Assembly (NCBI GenBank): GCA_017395275.1
Contig: JAFPVN010000006.1
Span: 1-19,303, forward strand
Source of the DNA: Candidatus Methanomethylophilaceae archaeon
GTDB taxonomy: Archaea > Thermoplasmatota > Thermoplasmata > Methanomassiliicoccales > Methanomethylophilaceae
Direction: 5' to 3'
Length of the DNA: 19,303 nt
Part shown: positions 7,324 through 14,791 of the stretch, piece by piece
Numbering within the stretch: the stretch's first letter is position 1
Layout of the letters: each line of letters begins with the position of its first letter
The notes under the pieces: generated by a model
Seen by the model: the letters and a program-made list of their open reading frames with translations, nothing else
Told to the model about the DNA's origin: nothing
Databases searched by the model: none
Translations under genes and position numbers: made by a program

Positions 7324-7872
7324 ATGGAGGAATACGCTTACGTTCTGGACTGCATGCCGCAGTCGTCAATCGTGTCCAAGGGACCGAAGAAGGAGACCAT
7401 CTGCTACGCCGTCGGCGAGCAGGAGTTCAAGCTCTTCGAGCTGGTCCCCAAGGACGGCACCGACCTCTCTACGGGGGACCGTGTCTACATCGGGAAGGAC
7501 CAGAAGCTCCGCACCGATATCGACCACGTCAAGAGGCGCATCGAGTACAAGGACCTCTCCAACTTCGCATCCAGCGAGCTGGAGCACGTCGTCCTCGACA
7601 TCGTCATGGCTAACCAGGACAGATTCATCAGATTCTACAACGAGGCCCAGCCCCTCACGCTCAAGAAGCACATGCTTGAGGAGCTCCCCGGACTGGGCAA
7701 GAAGATGATGCAGGCCATCCTCGAGGAGCGCGCAAAGGAGAAGTTCAAGGACATCTCCGACCTGGACACCAGGGTCCCCATCCTCAAGGGAGGCGCGAAG
7801 CTCATCGTCGAGCGCATCATCCTCGAGATCAGCGACTCCGAGAGGAGACGCTACCTCTTCGTTTCGAAATGA
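7324..7872 (+). CDS. DUF655 family predicted RNA/DNA-binding protein
   Basis: This is a 182-residue archaeal protein of unknown function (DUF655, COG1491). The N-terminal half (MEEYAYVLDCMP to about residue 70) looks like a beta-rich OB-like domain. The C-terminal half carries a helix-hairpin-helix element, LEELPGLGKKMMQAILEER (119-137), followed by FKDISDLDTRVPIL, typical of tandem HhH nucleic-acid binding folds. Its fixed position between rpo4 and ksgA suggests a role in rRNA processing or transcription-translation coupling, but this is inference. Its stop overlaps the ksgA start by four bases, so the two are translationally coupled. A GGGGGT Shine-Dalgarno precedes ATG 7324. Confidence 0.88.
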   Translation: MEEYAYVLDCMPQSSIVSKGPKKETICYAVGEQEFKLFELVPKDGTDLSTGDRVYIGKDQKLRTDIDHVKRRIEYKDLSNFASSELEHVVLDIVMANQDRFIRFYNEAQPLTLKKHMLEELPGLGKKMMQAILEERAKEKFKDISDLDTRVPILKGGAKLIVERIILEISDSERRRYLFVSK

Positions 7873-8666
7873 ACAGAGACGAGACCCGCCAGCTCATAGC
7901 CGAGACCGGTATCGTCCCGAAGAAATCGAAGGGACAGAACTTCCTGACGGACGACCGTGTCGCCCAGAGGCATGTGGATTACGCCTGCATTGAGAAAGGG
8001 GACAGGGTCCTCGAGGTCGGGCCCGGGCTAGGGATCCTCACCTCCAAGCTCATAGAGATATCGGACGACGTCACCTGCATCGAGCTGGACGAAATCCTCG
8101 CCGAGCACATCAGGAACACCTACGGCGACAGGTTGAAACTCATCGAGGGCGACGCCGTCAAGGTCCCGTTCCCTGAATTCGACAGGTTCGTCAGCAACCT
8201 CCCGTACAGCGTCTCCACGCCCATCATATTCAAACTCCTGACCTACGACTTCAAGAAGGCGGTGGTGATGGTGCAGAAGGAGTTCGCCGACAGGATGACC
8301 GCACCCGTGGGCAGCACAGAGTACTCGAGGCTGACGGTCAACCTTTTCTACAAGGCCGACTGCAGGATACTCGAGAATGTGCCAGCATCCCGTTTCAAGC
8401 CCAAACCCAAGGTGGACTCCGCACTGGTGGAGATAGTCCCCCGCAAGGCTCCCTTCGACGTCCTCGACGAGAGGACGTTCTTCAAGGTGACCGAGGTGGC
8501 GTTCAACCACAGGCGCAAGAAGATCGGTACCGCCCTGAAGAACGCCCGTATGATAGAGAAGGATTGGGAGCTCCCGTATCTGGACGACAGGATCGAGACC
8601 CTTGCGCCCGCGCAGATAGGAGAGCTCGCGGACCGCATCTACACCCTCCGCCATGGTAACCTATAA
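7869..8666 (+). CDS. ksgA: 16S rRNA dimethyladenosine transferase KsgA/Dim1
   Basis: KsgA dimethylates the two adjacent adenosines in the 3'-terminal helix 45 of 16S rRNA and acts as a small-subunit checkpoint. The SAM-binding motifs are visible: GQNFL (22-26), E49-V-G51-P-G53-L-G, acidic E72-L-D74, and the catalytic NLPY at 110-113. The C-terminal segment FKPKPKVDSALVEI and AFNHRRKKIGTALKN matches the rRNA-binding domain. The 265-residue length is normal. The start overlaps the DUF655 stop (ATGA). It is the last gene of the cluster, which also encodes Rio1 and Dim2, its expected partners in small-subunit maturation. Confidence 0.96.
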   Translation: MNRDETRQLIAETGIVPKKSKGQNFLTDDRVAQRHVDYACIEKGDRVLEVGPGLGILTSKLIEISDDVTCIELDEILAEHIRNTYGDRLKLIEGDAVKVPFPEFDRFVSNLPYSVSTPIIFKLLTYDFKKAVVMVQKEFADRMTAPVGSTEYSRLTVNLFYKADCRILENVPASRFKPKPKVDSALVEIVPRKAPFDVLDERTFFKVTEVAFNHRRKKIGTALKNARMIEKDWELPYLDDRIETLAPAQIGELADRIYTLRHGNL

Positions 8667-8696
8667 CTGTTAATAGACAATCTCCCAGACGATTGT

Positions 8697-9884
8697 ATGC
8701 AGATCGGTATAGTCGGGAAACCGAACGTAGGGAAGTCCACATTCTTCGGCGCTGCCACCATGGCGCCGGTCGAGATCGCCAATTATCCTTTCACGACGAT
8801 AGCGGCCAACAAGGGTGTCGGATATGTAAGGTCCAAATGCCCGTGCAAGGAGCTGGGTGTGACATGCACGCCCCACAACTCAGGCTGTGTGGACGGCACC
8901 AGGATGATACCCGTCGAACTGCTGGACGTGGCGGGACTGGTCCCCGACGCCTGGCAGGGGAAGGGACTGGGGAACCAGTTCCTGGACGACCTGCGCCAGG
9001 CGGACGCACTGATCAACGTCATAGACGTCAGCGGCTCCACGGACATCGAAGGCAACCCCGGCAAGCCCGGAGAGCACGACCCCCAGGAGGACGTCACCTT
9101 CCTGAGGAGGGAGATTGAGCTCTGGATCAGGGAGATCATCAAGAACGGGTTCGGCAAGATCGCCAGGACCGCTAAGATGACCGGCGCGAAGCCCGATGTG
9201 TTACTCTACGAGCGCCTCGCGGGACTCAACGTCACCGAGAACGAAGTCAAGGCCGCCGTGAGGGACGTGAATCCCCCGGACGATCCCACGAAATGGGACG
9301 ACGACATCATGCTGGCACTTGCGCAGAAGATCAGGGAGTACGGCAAGCCCATGATCGTCGCCATGAACAAAGCGGATATCGCTCCCGAGGGCAACATCGA
9401 CAGGGTCAGGGAAATCTCCGACATGGCCGTCGTCACGATGGCGGAGACGGAGCTTGCGCTGAAGAAGGCCCATGAGGCCAAACTGGTGGACTACACCCCC
9501 GGCGACAAAGAATTCAGGATCAGGGACGGGGTCGCGCTCAAGGAGAATCAGAGGAAGGCCCTCGACTACATGGCCGAGAACATGAGGAAGAACGGCGGCA
9601 CCGGCGTGCAGGAATGCCTGGAGAAGGCGGCCTTCGACCTCCTGGACCTCATCACCGTGTATCCGGTCGAAGACGAGAACAAGTACACCGACCACTTTGG
9701 AAGGGTGCTCCCGGACGCGTTCCTGATCCCCAGGGGATCCACCGCGAGGGACCTGGCCTACAAGGTGCACACCGAACTGGGCGACAAGTTCATCAGGGCA
9801 GTGAACGCCAAGACCAAGCGCACGGTCGGATCGGACTACATCCTCCAGGACGGGGATGTCATCCGCATAGTCGCGAACAGGTGA
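8697..9884 (+). CDS. YchF/Obg-like GTPase with TGS domain
   Basis: This 395-residue translation-associated P-loop protein has G1 G7-K-P-N-V-G-K-S, G3 DVAGL, and G4 N224-K-A-D227, followed by a C-terminal TGS domain (from about residue 305, ending LQDGDVIRIVANR). A Cys-rich insert, CPCKELGVTC...C, follows switch I, as in archaeal members. A YchF-type NKAD/NxxE motif can alter nucleotide preference, so GTP versus ATP use is not settled. ATG 8697 lies about 24 bp after a TATA-like GTTAATAG (8669-8677), indicating a leaderless mRNA separate from the ksgA cluster. The next gene, polB, starts 4 bp after its stop, so the two form a unit. Confidence 0.9.
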   Translation: MQIGIVGKPNVGKSTFFGAATMAPVEIANYPFTTIAANKGVGYVRSKCPCKELGVTCTPHNSGCVDGTRMIPVELLDVAGLVPDAWQGKGLGNQFLDDLRQADALINVIDVSGSTDIEGNPGKPGEHDPQEDVTFLRREIELWIREIIKNGFGKIARTAKMTGAKPDVLLYERLAGLNVTENEVKAAVRDVNPPDDPTKWDDDIMLALAQKIREYGKPMIVAMNKADIAPEGNIDRVREISDMAVVTMAETELALKKAHEAKLVDYTPGDKEFRIRDGVALKENQRKALDYMAENMRKNGGTGVQECLEKAAFDLLDLITVYPVEDENKYTDHFGRVLPDAFLIPRGSTARDLAYKVHTELGDKFIRAVNAKTKRTVGSDYILQDGDVIRIVANR

Positions 9885-9888
9885 TACC

Positions 9889-12294
9889 GTGGAGACCTGG
9901 GATGTGAGGATACTATGCTCATCCTACCACCCCAGGAACGACCAGGCCACGGTCGAGCTGTACGGCAAGACCCGCGGCGGCGAATCCATAACCCTTCTGG
10001 CCAAGGGTTTCCACCCATATTTCTTCATAATCGATCCCGCGGAGTCCCTGGCGGCGCAGCTGTCCAAGGACGAGGACGTCGTGGAGGTGAAGAACGACGA
10101 CCTCATGGTCAGAGGCTCCATGCACCCGGTCCTCAAGGTCACCATCAGGAACCCGTGGCAGATGTCTGACTTCACCAACCGCCTCAGGTCCAAGTACAGC
10201 CTGCTGGGCACGGACATCCCCTTCCAGGACAGGTACGTCTACGACATGGACCTCGGCTCGTGCATAAGGGTCACCGGGGAGAGGATCGAGTCCGAATACA
10301 GGACGGACATCACCGCCGTAATCTCGACGACCGAGAACATCGAACCCTTCGACCCGGGACTGAAGATCCTGAGCTTCGATATCGAGAACAGCGTCAAGAT
10401 GGAGTTCCTCTACACCATATGCACGGTGGTCAGCGACTCGGTCGGCATACACAACTGCGATTCCGCCACGGGCACCGAGGCGGAGATCATATCAAAGTTC
10501 ACCGAGACCATACTGCGCGAGGACCCCGACGTCATCACCGGATACAACATCGAGAACTACGACATCAGGAAGATCATCGAGAGGGCCAAGGCGAACAAGA
10601 TGCAGGACTCCCTCACGTGGGGGAGGGACCTGAGCACCCCGCGTCTGATATCGGACAGGTTCTGGAGGGTCAAGGGCAGGCTCGTCGTCGACGCATGGTG
10701 GGCCGCCAAGAGGGAACTGAGGCCGAAGCAGGAGACCCTGAACGCGGTATCCATGCAGGTCCTCGGGGAGCAGAAGCTCGACGTGGACCCCAAGTACATG
10801 GACGAGGAATGGCAGAGGGACAGTGCCAAGGTCATCAGGTACTGCTACAAGGATGCGGAGCTGGCACTTAGGATCCTGCTCGCCGTGGGAACGGTGCGCA
10901 AGGGCATGGACCTCGCCGCGGTGTCGAAGCTCCCGGTGGAGGACGTCCTCACATCGGGAACGTCCACGCTGGTTGATTCCATCCTCATCAGAGCGGCCGA
11001 CAGGGAGAAGATCGGCGTACCGGCAAACGGCCGCATGTCCAGGACCGATCAGATAGAGGGCGGATACGTGCACACCATGAATCCCGGTCTCTACCATTGG
11101 GTCTGCGTCCTGGACTTCAAATCGATGTATCCCTCGCTCATCATAGCGAAGAACATCTGCTTCACCACCCTGTCCGCCGACGGGGAGATCGAAAGTCCCA
11201 ACGGCGTACGCTACATGTCCAAGGATAGACGCCACGGCCTGCTGCCGAGGATCCTCTCGAACCTGATGGCGGAGAGGGACAGCATCAAGAAGAGGATGAA
11301 GTCCGCGAAGGACCCCCGCGAACACGACTATCTGGACGGTCTCCAGGCCGCGGTCAAGGTGCTGATGAACACCTTCTACGGAGTGTTCGCGTCATCGTTC
11401 TACAGGTTCACCGACAAGCAGATCGGCTCGTCCATCACCGCGTTCGCCAGATGGACGGTCAAGACCATCATAGGCGAACTGGAGTCCGAGGGGTACAAGG
11501 TCATCTACTCCGATACCGACTCGGTGTTCGTGGAGTCCCCCAACCACGATCTGGATGGTTCGGTGGAGTTCGGCAACAGGATGGCCGACAAGTACTCCAA
11601 GGACGGAGGGACGCTGGAGTTCGAGAAGATCCTCGAACCGCTGTTCAGCCACGGCAAGAAGAAGAGGTACGTGGGCAGGCTGGTATGGCCTGAGGCCACC
11701 GACGAGCTGTTCATCAGGGGGTACGAGATCAGACGTTCCGACTCCTTCGACCTGCAGAGCGACATGCTGATGAAGCTGTTCAACTACATCCTCGACGAGA
11801 ACAACAAGGACGCCCTCGCCATGGTCAGGACCACCATCGGGAAGGTGCTCAGAGGGGATGTGCCAGCATCCGAACTTGTGATCTCCAGGACCTGCAAGGG
11901 GCTCGACGCATACGAGAACCCGGAGAGGCAGGCCAACATACAAACGGCCAAGAAGCTCATCGCCATGGGCTACGAATTCATCCCCGGTATGAAGGTGTCG
12001 TGGATAGTCACCGATTCCAGCAAGACCCCGCAGGTGGTGGAGCCGTACATCAGCGGCAAGGAGTTCACCGCCAGGCCCGACTACAAGTACTACGCCGAGA
12101 GGCTGTCGCAGACCGCCAGCAGGATCACCGAGGTGTTCGGATGGACGGAAAAGGACCTCATGTCAGGGATGCAGCAGTCCACCCTGTTCGACGGATTCGG
12201 GGATGCCGAGGGCGATGCCGAGGAACCCGCGCCCGCTCCCCCCAAGCCCCCGTCGGGCAAGGGCAGGAACATGAAGCTCACCGATTTCTTCTGA
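9889..12294 (+). CDS. polB: Family-B replicative DNA polymerase
   Basis: An 801-residue PolB with 3'-5' exonuclease. The exonuclease motifs are D164-I-E166, N220-I-E-N-Y-D225 and Y318-C-Y-K-D322. The polymerase motifs are D409-F-K-S-M-Y-P-S, KVLMNTFYG and Y540-S-D542-T-D544-S, and KKKRYVGR is the KKxY region. All catalytic acids are present, so both activities are expected. No intein interrupts these motifs, although they are common intein sites. The C-terminus has QSTLFDGF (763-770) and ends in MKLTDFF, both resembling PCNA-interacting peptides. The start is GTG 9889 with a GGTGAT Shine-Dalgarno overlapping the upstream stop; no nearby in-frame ATG fits. It is co-transcribed with the YchF-like gene. 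Confidence 0.96.
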   Translation: METWDVRILCSSYHPRNDQATVELYGKTRGGESITLLAKGFHPYFFIIDPAESLAAQLSKDEDVVEVKNDDLMVRGSMHPVLKVTIRNPWQMSDFTNRLRSKYSLLGTDIPFQDRYVYDMDLGSCIRVTGERIESEYRTDITAVISTTENIEPFDPGLKILSFDIENSVKMEFLYTICTVVSDSVGIHNCDSATGTEAEIISKFTETILREDPDVITGYNIENYDIRKIIERAKANKMQDSLTWGRDLSTPRLISDRFWRVKGRLVVDAWWAAKRELRPKQETLNAVSMQVLGEQKLDVDPKYMDEEWQRDSAKVIRYCYKDAELALRILLAVGTVRKGMDLAAVSKLPVEDVLTSGTSTLVDSILIRAADREKIGVPANGRMSRTDQIEGGYVHTMNPGLYHWVCVLDFKSMYPSLIIAKNICFTTLSADGEIESPNGVRYMSKDRRHGLLPRILSNLMAERDSIKKRMKSAKDPREHDYLDGLQAAVKVLMNTFYGVFASSFYRFTDKQIGSSITAFARWTVKTIIGELESEGYKVIYSDTDSVFVESPNHDLDGSVEFGNRMADKYSKDGGTLEFEKILEPLFSHGKKKRYVGRLVWPEATDELFIRGYEIRRSDSFDLQSDMLMKLFNYILDENNKDALAMVRTTIGKVLRGDVPASELVISRTCKGLDAYENPERQANIQTAKKLIAMGYEFIPGMKVSWIVTDSSKTPQVVEPYISGKEFTARPDYKYYAERLSQTASRITEVFGWTEKDLMSGMQQSTLFDGFGDAEGDAEEPAPAPPKPPSGKGRNMKLTDFF

Positions 12295-12317
12295 ATGCGT
12301 ACGTCCCGCGCACGCAC

Positions 12318-12328
12318 CTTTATATAGG
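12318..12328 (+). promoter_or_regulatory. Strong TATA box of eL15
   Basis: CTTTATATAGG is the best TATA consensus in the window. A start 25-27 bp downstream falls near 12349-12350, giving a leader of about 58 nt before ATG 12408. This is longer than for most other units here. Confidence 0.7.
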
Positions 12329-12348
12329 GTACGTACATTCGAAGGTCC

Positions 12349-12372
12349 ACGGAACTTTGTTTCCGTCGGAAA
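12349..12372 (+). promoter_or_regulatory. Alternative hairpins in the eL15 leader
   Basis: ACGGAA (12349-12354) pairs with TTCCGT (12361-12366) around a six-base loop. The same central strand can instead pair as TTTCC (12360-12364) with GGAAA (12368-12372) around a three-base loop. The two structures exclude each other. Their position at the predicted mRNA 5' end suggests a possible regulatory leader, but no function is shown. Confidence 0.35.
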
Positions 12373-12407
12373 TGTACCGAAAGGCGAATCCGTATTAGGT
12401 GATTGAA

Positions 12408-13028
12408 ATGTCCGAAGAGACACAGACACAGCCCAAAGTGGGCAAGAGCATGTACTCGTACATCGCTGACGCTTGGAAAGTACCCTCCACCAACTACCTG
12501 AAGGACCTCAACAGGGCCAGAAGGGTCGAGTGGAGAAGAGAGGAGAACTTCTGCAGGATCGAGAGGCCCACCAGGCTCGACAGAGCAAGGAACGCAGGCT
12601 ACAAGGCCAAGCAGGGATACGTCCTCGTTCGCGGCAGGGTCAGAAAGGGATCCTTCCAGAAGAGGCAGATCAAGGCAGGAAGGAGAGCTAAGAGGAAGGG
12701 AATCCTCGCCATCACCGTAGGCAAGAGCCTCCAGAGGATGGCAGAGGAGAGGGCTCAGAAGAGATACCCCAACCTTGAGGTCCTGAACTCCTACTGGGTC
12801 GGAGCAGACGGTCAGAACGAGTGGTATGAGGTCATCCTCGTAGATCCCCACCACCCCGTTATCCAGGCAGACCCCAAGATCAACTGGATCTGCTACAACA
12901 CCCACAAGAACCGTGTCTACCGCGGAAAGACCTCCGCAGGTAAGAAGGGACGCGGTCTCGACAAGAAGGGTAAGAAGGTCGTCAAGAACAGGCCTTCCAT
13001 CAGGGCTAACGGTAGGCTCGCCAAGTAA
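12408..13028 (+). CDS. rpl15e: Large ribosomal subunit protein eL15
   Basis: The 206-residue basic protein matches L15e. It has MYSYIADAWKVP near the N-terminus, RPTRLDRARNAGYKAKQGY, the basic RGRVRKGSFQKRQIKAGRRA, then NLEVLNSYWVGADGQNEWYEVILVDPHHP, and a Lys/Arg-rich C-terminal extension ending in NGRLAK. The protein is an early-assembling component of the large subunit. ATG 12408 is preferred to the in-frame GTG at 12399 because the Shine-Dalgarno AGGTGA (12397-12402) overlaps that GTG and is correctly spaced for the ATG. It has its own TATA box and structured leader. Codon use (frequent GGA, AGA, GCA) differs from the metabolic genes, as expected for high expression. Confidence 0.96.
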   Translation: MSEETQTQPKVGKSMYSYIADAWKVPSTNYLKDLNRARRVEWRREENFCRIERPTRLDRARNAGYKAKQGYVLVRGRVRKGSFQKRQIKAGRRAKRKGILAITVGKSLQRMAEERAQKRYPNLEVLNSYWVGADGQNEWYEVILVDPHHPVIQADPKINWICYNTHKNRVYRGKTSAGKKGRGLDKKGKKVVKNRPSIRANGRLAK

Positions 13029-13045
13029 GGCGGCACGCTCCAAAC

Positions 13046-13079
13046 CTTTTTCTTTCAATGCCGCACCTTCGGGTGCGGC
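13046..13079 (+). terminator. Terminator region after eL15: T-rich tract plus UUCG hairpin
   Basis: A T-rich tract, CCTTTTTCTTT, at about 13045-13055 is the usual archaeal termination signal. Immediately after it lies a perfect 8-bp hairpin, GCCGCACC-TTCG-GGTGCGGC (13060-13079), whose UUCG loop is on the plus strand. The convergent HAD gene ends at 13087, so the hairpin may also protect the 3' end of either transcript. Confidence 0.65.
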
Positions 13080-13086
13080 TCAATTC

Positions 13087-13797
13087 TCAGAACAATGCCT
13101 TAAGAAAACCGACCATGTCGGCGAACGTACCGTGCGGGATGCCGGATATGTCCCTGTTGTCCCTGTTGATCAGACAGTCGGTCACGAGATAGTTCCTGAT
13201 CCCGAGCTTCGAGGTGGGCAGGATGTCCTCGTTCACGTCGTTGCCGATCATGATGCATTCGTCGGCGGAGAGGCCGTGAACGCGCAGAAGTTCCGCATAG
13301 TACTCGGGGTTGGGCTTGGCGAACCTGCTGGTCTCGTACACCGTGCAGTCGTCGAAGTCCTTGGGGTCCAGTCCCGCCCACTGTATGCGCAGGTCGGTGG
13401 CTACCTTGGGGAAGATCGGATTCGTCGCGAGGATGACCTTGATCCCCTTTCCCTTGAGCCACGAGACGATCTCGGACGCAAGGGGCTGGAATCCCGCAAT
13501 GTCCTTGGCCTCGTCGAACTTGGTGGCGTAGAACTCCTCGAACAGGGGCTTGAGCTTCACGACGTCCTTCCCGAACACATCCGCGAAGTACTCCCAGATG
13601 AGGTCCTCGTTGGTGCGGCTGCCGTCGTTCTTGGCCGCCAGGAACACAGATCCCCACAGGGTCTCCCCGAGCTTCTTGGGTTCCAATCCGTAGGGCTCCA
13701 TCTTGGCCGTGAGCATCGGGACGTATCTGCGGACGAACTTCTCCTGGTCCAGCGGGAGGAGCGTTCCGTCGAGGTCGAAAAGGACTGCCTTGATCAT
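13087..13797 (-). CDS. HAD-superfamily hydrolase, phosphatase-like
   Basis: A 236-residue soluble HAD phosphatase of unknown substrate. Motif I is F7-D8-L-D10-G-T, with nucleophile D8 and acid/base D10. The motif II region is VILATNP, motif III includes K in RFAKPNPEYY, and motif IV is MIGNDVNEDI. The helical insert between residues about 15 and 100 is a C1-type cap. All catalytic residues are present. I chose ATG 13797 (MIKAVLFDLDGT) because the minus-strand TATA box CATATATCATT (13815-13825) is about 25 bp upstream, predicting a leaderless mRNA. The ATG at 13836 would lie upstream of that TATA box. It is downstream of the ThiI-like gene on the same strand but has its own promoter. Confidence 0.85.
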   Translation of the reverse strand: MIKAVLFDLDGTLLPLDQEKFVRRYVPMLTAKMEPYGLEPKKLGETLWGSVFLAAKNDGSRTNEDLIWEYFADVFGKDVVKLKPLFEEFYATKFDEAKDIAGFQPLASEIVSWLKGKGIKVILATNPIFPKVATDLRIQWAGLDPKDFDDCTVYETSRFAKPNPEYYAELLRVHGLSADECIMIGNDVNEDILPTSKLGIRNYLVTDCLINRDNRDISGIPHGTFADMVGFLKALF

Positions 13798-13814
13798 TGC
13801 CGGGGGATTGACGT

Positions 13815-13825
13815 AATGATATATG
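13815..13825 (-). promoter_or_regulatory. TATA box of the HAD hydrolase gene
   Basis: The minus-strand sequence CATATATCATT is centred about 25 bp before ATG 13797. This fixes that ATG as the likely start and predicts leaderless translation. Confidence 0.55.
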
Positions 13826-13868
13826 TGATTGTGCAAACACCGGACGCGGATATCGGAGGGAAGACTGC

Positions 13869-14720
13869 TCAGAAGGATGCTTCCCTGATATGTGCCAGCA
13901 TGGACGACGTCTCCTCATCCGTCATGCCGACGGTTGGGAAGAAGACGGGCAGTCCGTAATCGCCGTAGTCGTATCCGGACAGGTCATTCACGCCTGCTCC
14001 GGAGACCTTGGCGAGGATCTCCTTGAACATACCTTTGGACTCGTCCCCGGACAGGACGCGCAGCCCAGGATCGTACATCCTCAGGGTCTCGATCTCTCCC
14101 TCACCGGTGACGAGCACGCGGCATCCGCGCCTCATCATCGCCCATGCGGAGACTATGCCGCGGTCGCCCGCTATGTCGGCTATGACCTTCCCCTGGGAGC
14201 CCATGGGCAGTCCGCCGGGACCGGGGATGTACTCGTCGAATATGTAGGCCTTGGAGTCCCTGACCTCTATGTAGATCACCTTGTCCGGATCCGTCAGGTT
14301 GACGGTCACGCCCTTGGACTCGTTCTCCAGGAATATCGCGGAACCGGCCTCCTTGGCCAGCTCCATGCTCGTGTATTTGTGGGTGCCCTCGCGCCTGGCG
14401 CGGACTGCGAACGATTTCCCGTCGGGTATCCTCCCGACGGAGTACTCCGCCGCGGTCCTGCACACCTCGTCCATATCGGAGGAGCAGACGCTGGCGACGG
14501 ATATGGATGCGATCCCGAAGACCTTCTTCACGGATCTGGCACATGCCTCGATGTCATCCGACTCGAGATAGAAGCGCGCCTCGCCGTACGATATCAGCGC
14601 CTCGACACCGTCGGCGGCGAGCATGCTGAGCATGTTGTCGCGGAGTATCGATTCGAACTTCCTGCGCACCGGCGTGCTCTTGAGGCCGATCTCGCAGTAC
14701 CTGACAAGTATGACGTCCAC
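13869..14720 (-). CDS. ThiI-like THUMP-domain protein with degenerate PP-loop
   Basis: The 283-residue product follows ThiI, the enzyme for 4-thiouridine in tRNA, from its start (VRYCEIGLKSTPVRRKFE) through the THUMP domain (SFAVRARREGTHKYTS, VNLTDPDKVIYIEV) to EYIPGPGGLPMGSQGK. Where ThiI has the ATP-pyrophosphatase loop SGGxDSPVA, this protein has A184-G-D-R-G-I-V-S191. The PP-loop residues are therefore lost. The C-terminal part is also about 100 residues shorter than full ThiI. It probably binds tRNA but cannot adenylate it. GTG 14720 is chosen because a minus-strand TATA TTTTTAAGCG (14741-14750) is 26 bp upstream. An extension to ATG 14753 would run through the TATA box. Confidence 0.75.
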   Translation of the reverse strand: MDVILVRYCEIGLKSTPVRRKFESILRDNMLSMLAADGVEALISYGEARFYLESDDIEACARSVKKVFGIASISVASVCSSDMDEVCRTAAEYSVGRIPDGKSFAVRARREGTHKYTSMELAKEAGSAIFLENESKGVTVNLTDPDKVIYIEVRDSKAYIFDEYIPGPGGLPMGSQGKVIADIAGDRGIVSAWAMMRRGCRVLVTGEGEIETLRMYDPGLRVLSGDESKGMFKEILAKVSGAGVNDLSGYDYGDYGLPVFFPTVGMTDEETSSMLAHIREASF

Positions 14721-14740
14721 GCCCGCCCATACACAGAACC

Positions 14741-14770
14741 CGCTTAAAAACAATCGCTCTTTTCTTATAC
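14741..14770. promoter_or_regulatory. Divergent TATA boxes for the ThiI-like gene and the TauE gene
   Basis: On the minus strand TTTTTAAGCG (14741-14750) is about 26 bp before GTG 14720. On the plus strand TTCTTATAC (14762-14770) is about 26 bp before ATG 14792. Both predict leaderless transcripts. The two boxes are only about 11 bp apart, so initiation in the two directions may interfere. Confidence 0.5.
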
Positions 14771-14791
14771 GGCGAGCGGATATGAAAGGAC

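Noticed and set aside
9312..9325. TGGCACTTGC resembling a bacterial sigma-54 -24/-12 promoter
   Set aside because: The region is inside the YchF-like coding sequence of an archaeon, where sigma factors are absent. It is one of the CTG GCA C codon runs.
9889..12294. Intein in polB
   Set aside because: The motifs where inteins usually insert (SMYPS, NTFYG, YSDTDS) are continuous, and the 801-residue length is normal.
516..13899. GTGCCAGC equals the start of the universal 16S rRNA primer site (515F)
   Set aside because: The flanking bases do not match 16S rRNA and the copies are in protein genes. No rRNA is present in the window.
12913..13959. A plus-strand 348-codon frame across the eL15 end and the HAD gene
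   Set aside because: It crosses the eL15 terminator hairpin and lies antisense to the HAD hydrolase, which has all catalytic motifs. The frame has no recognisable domain.
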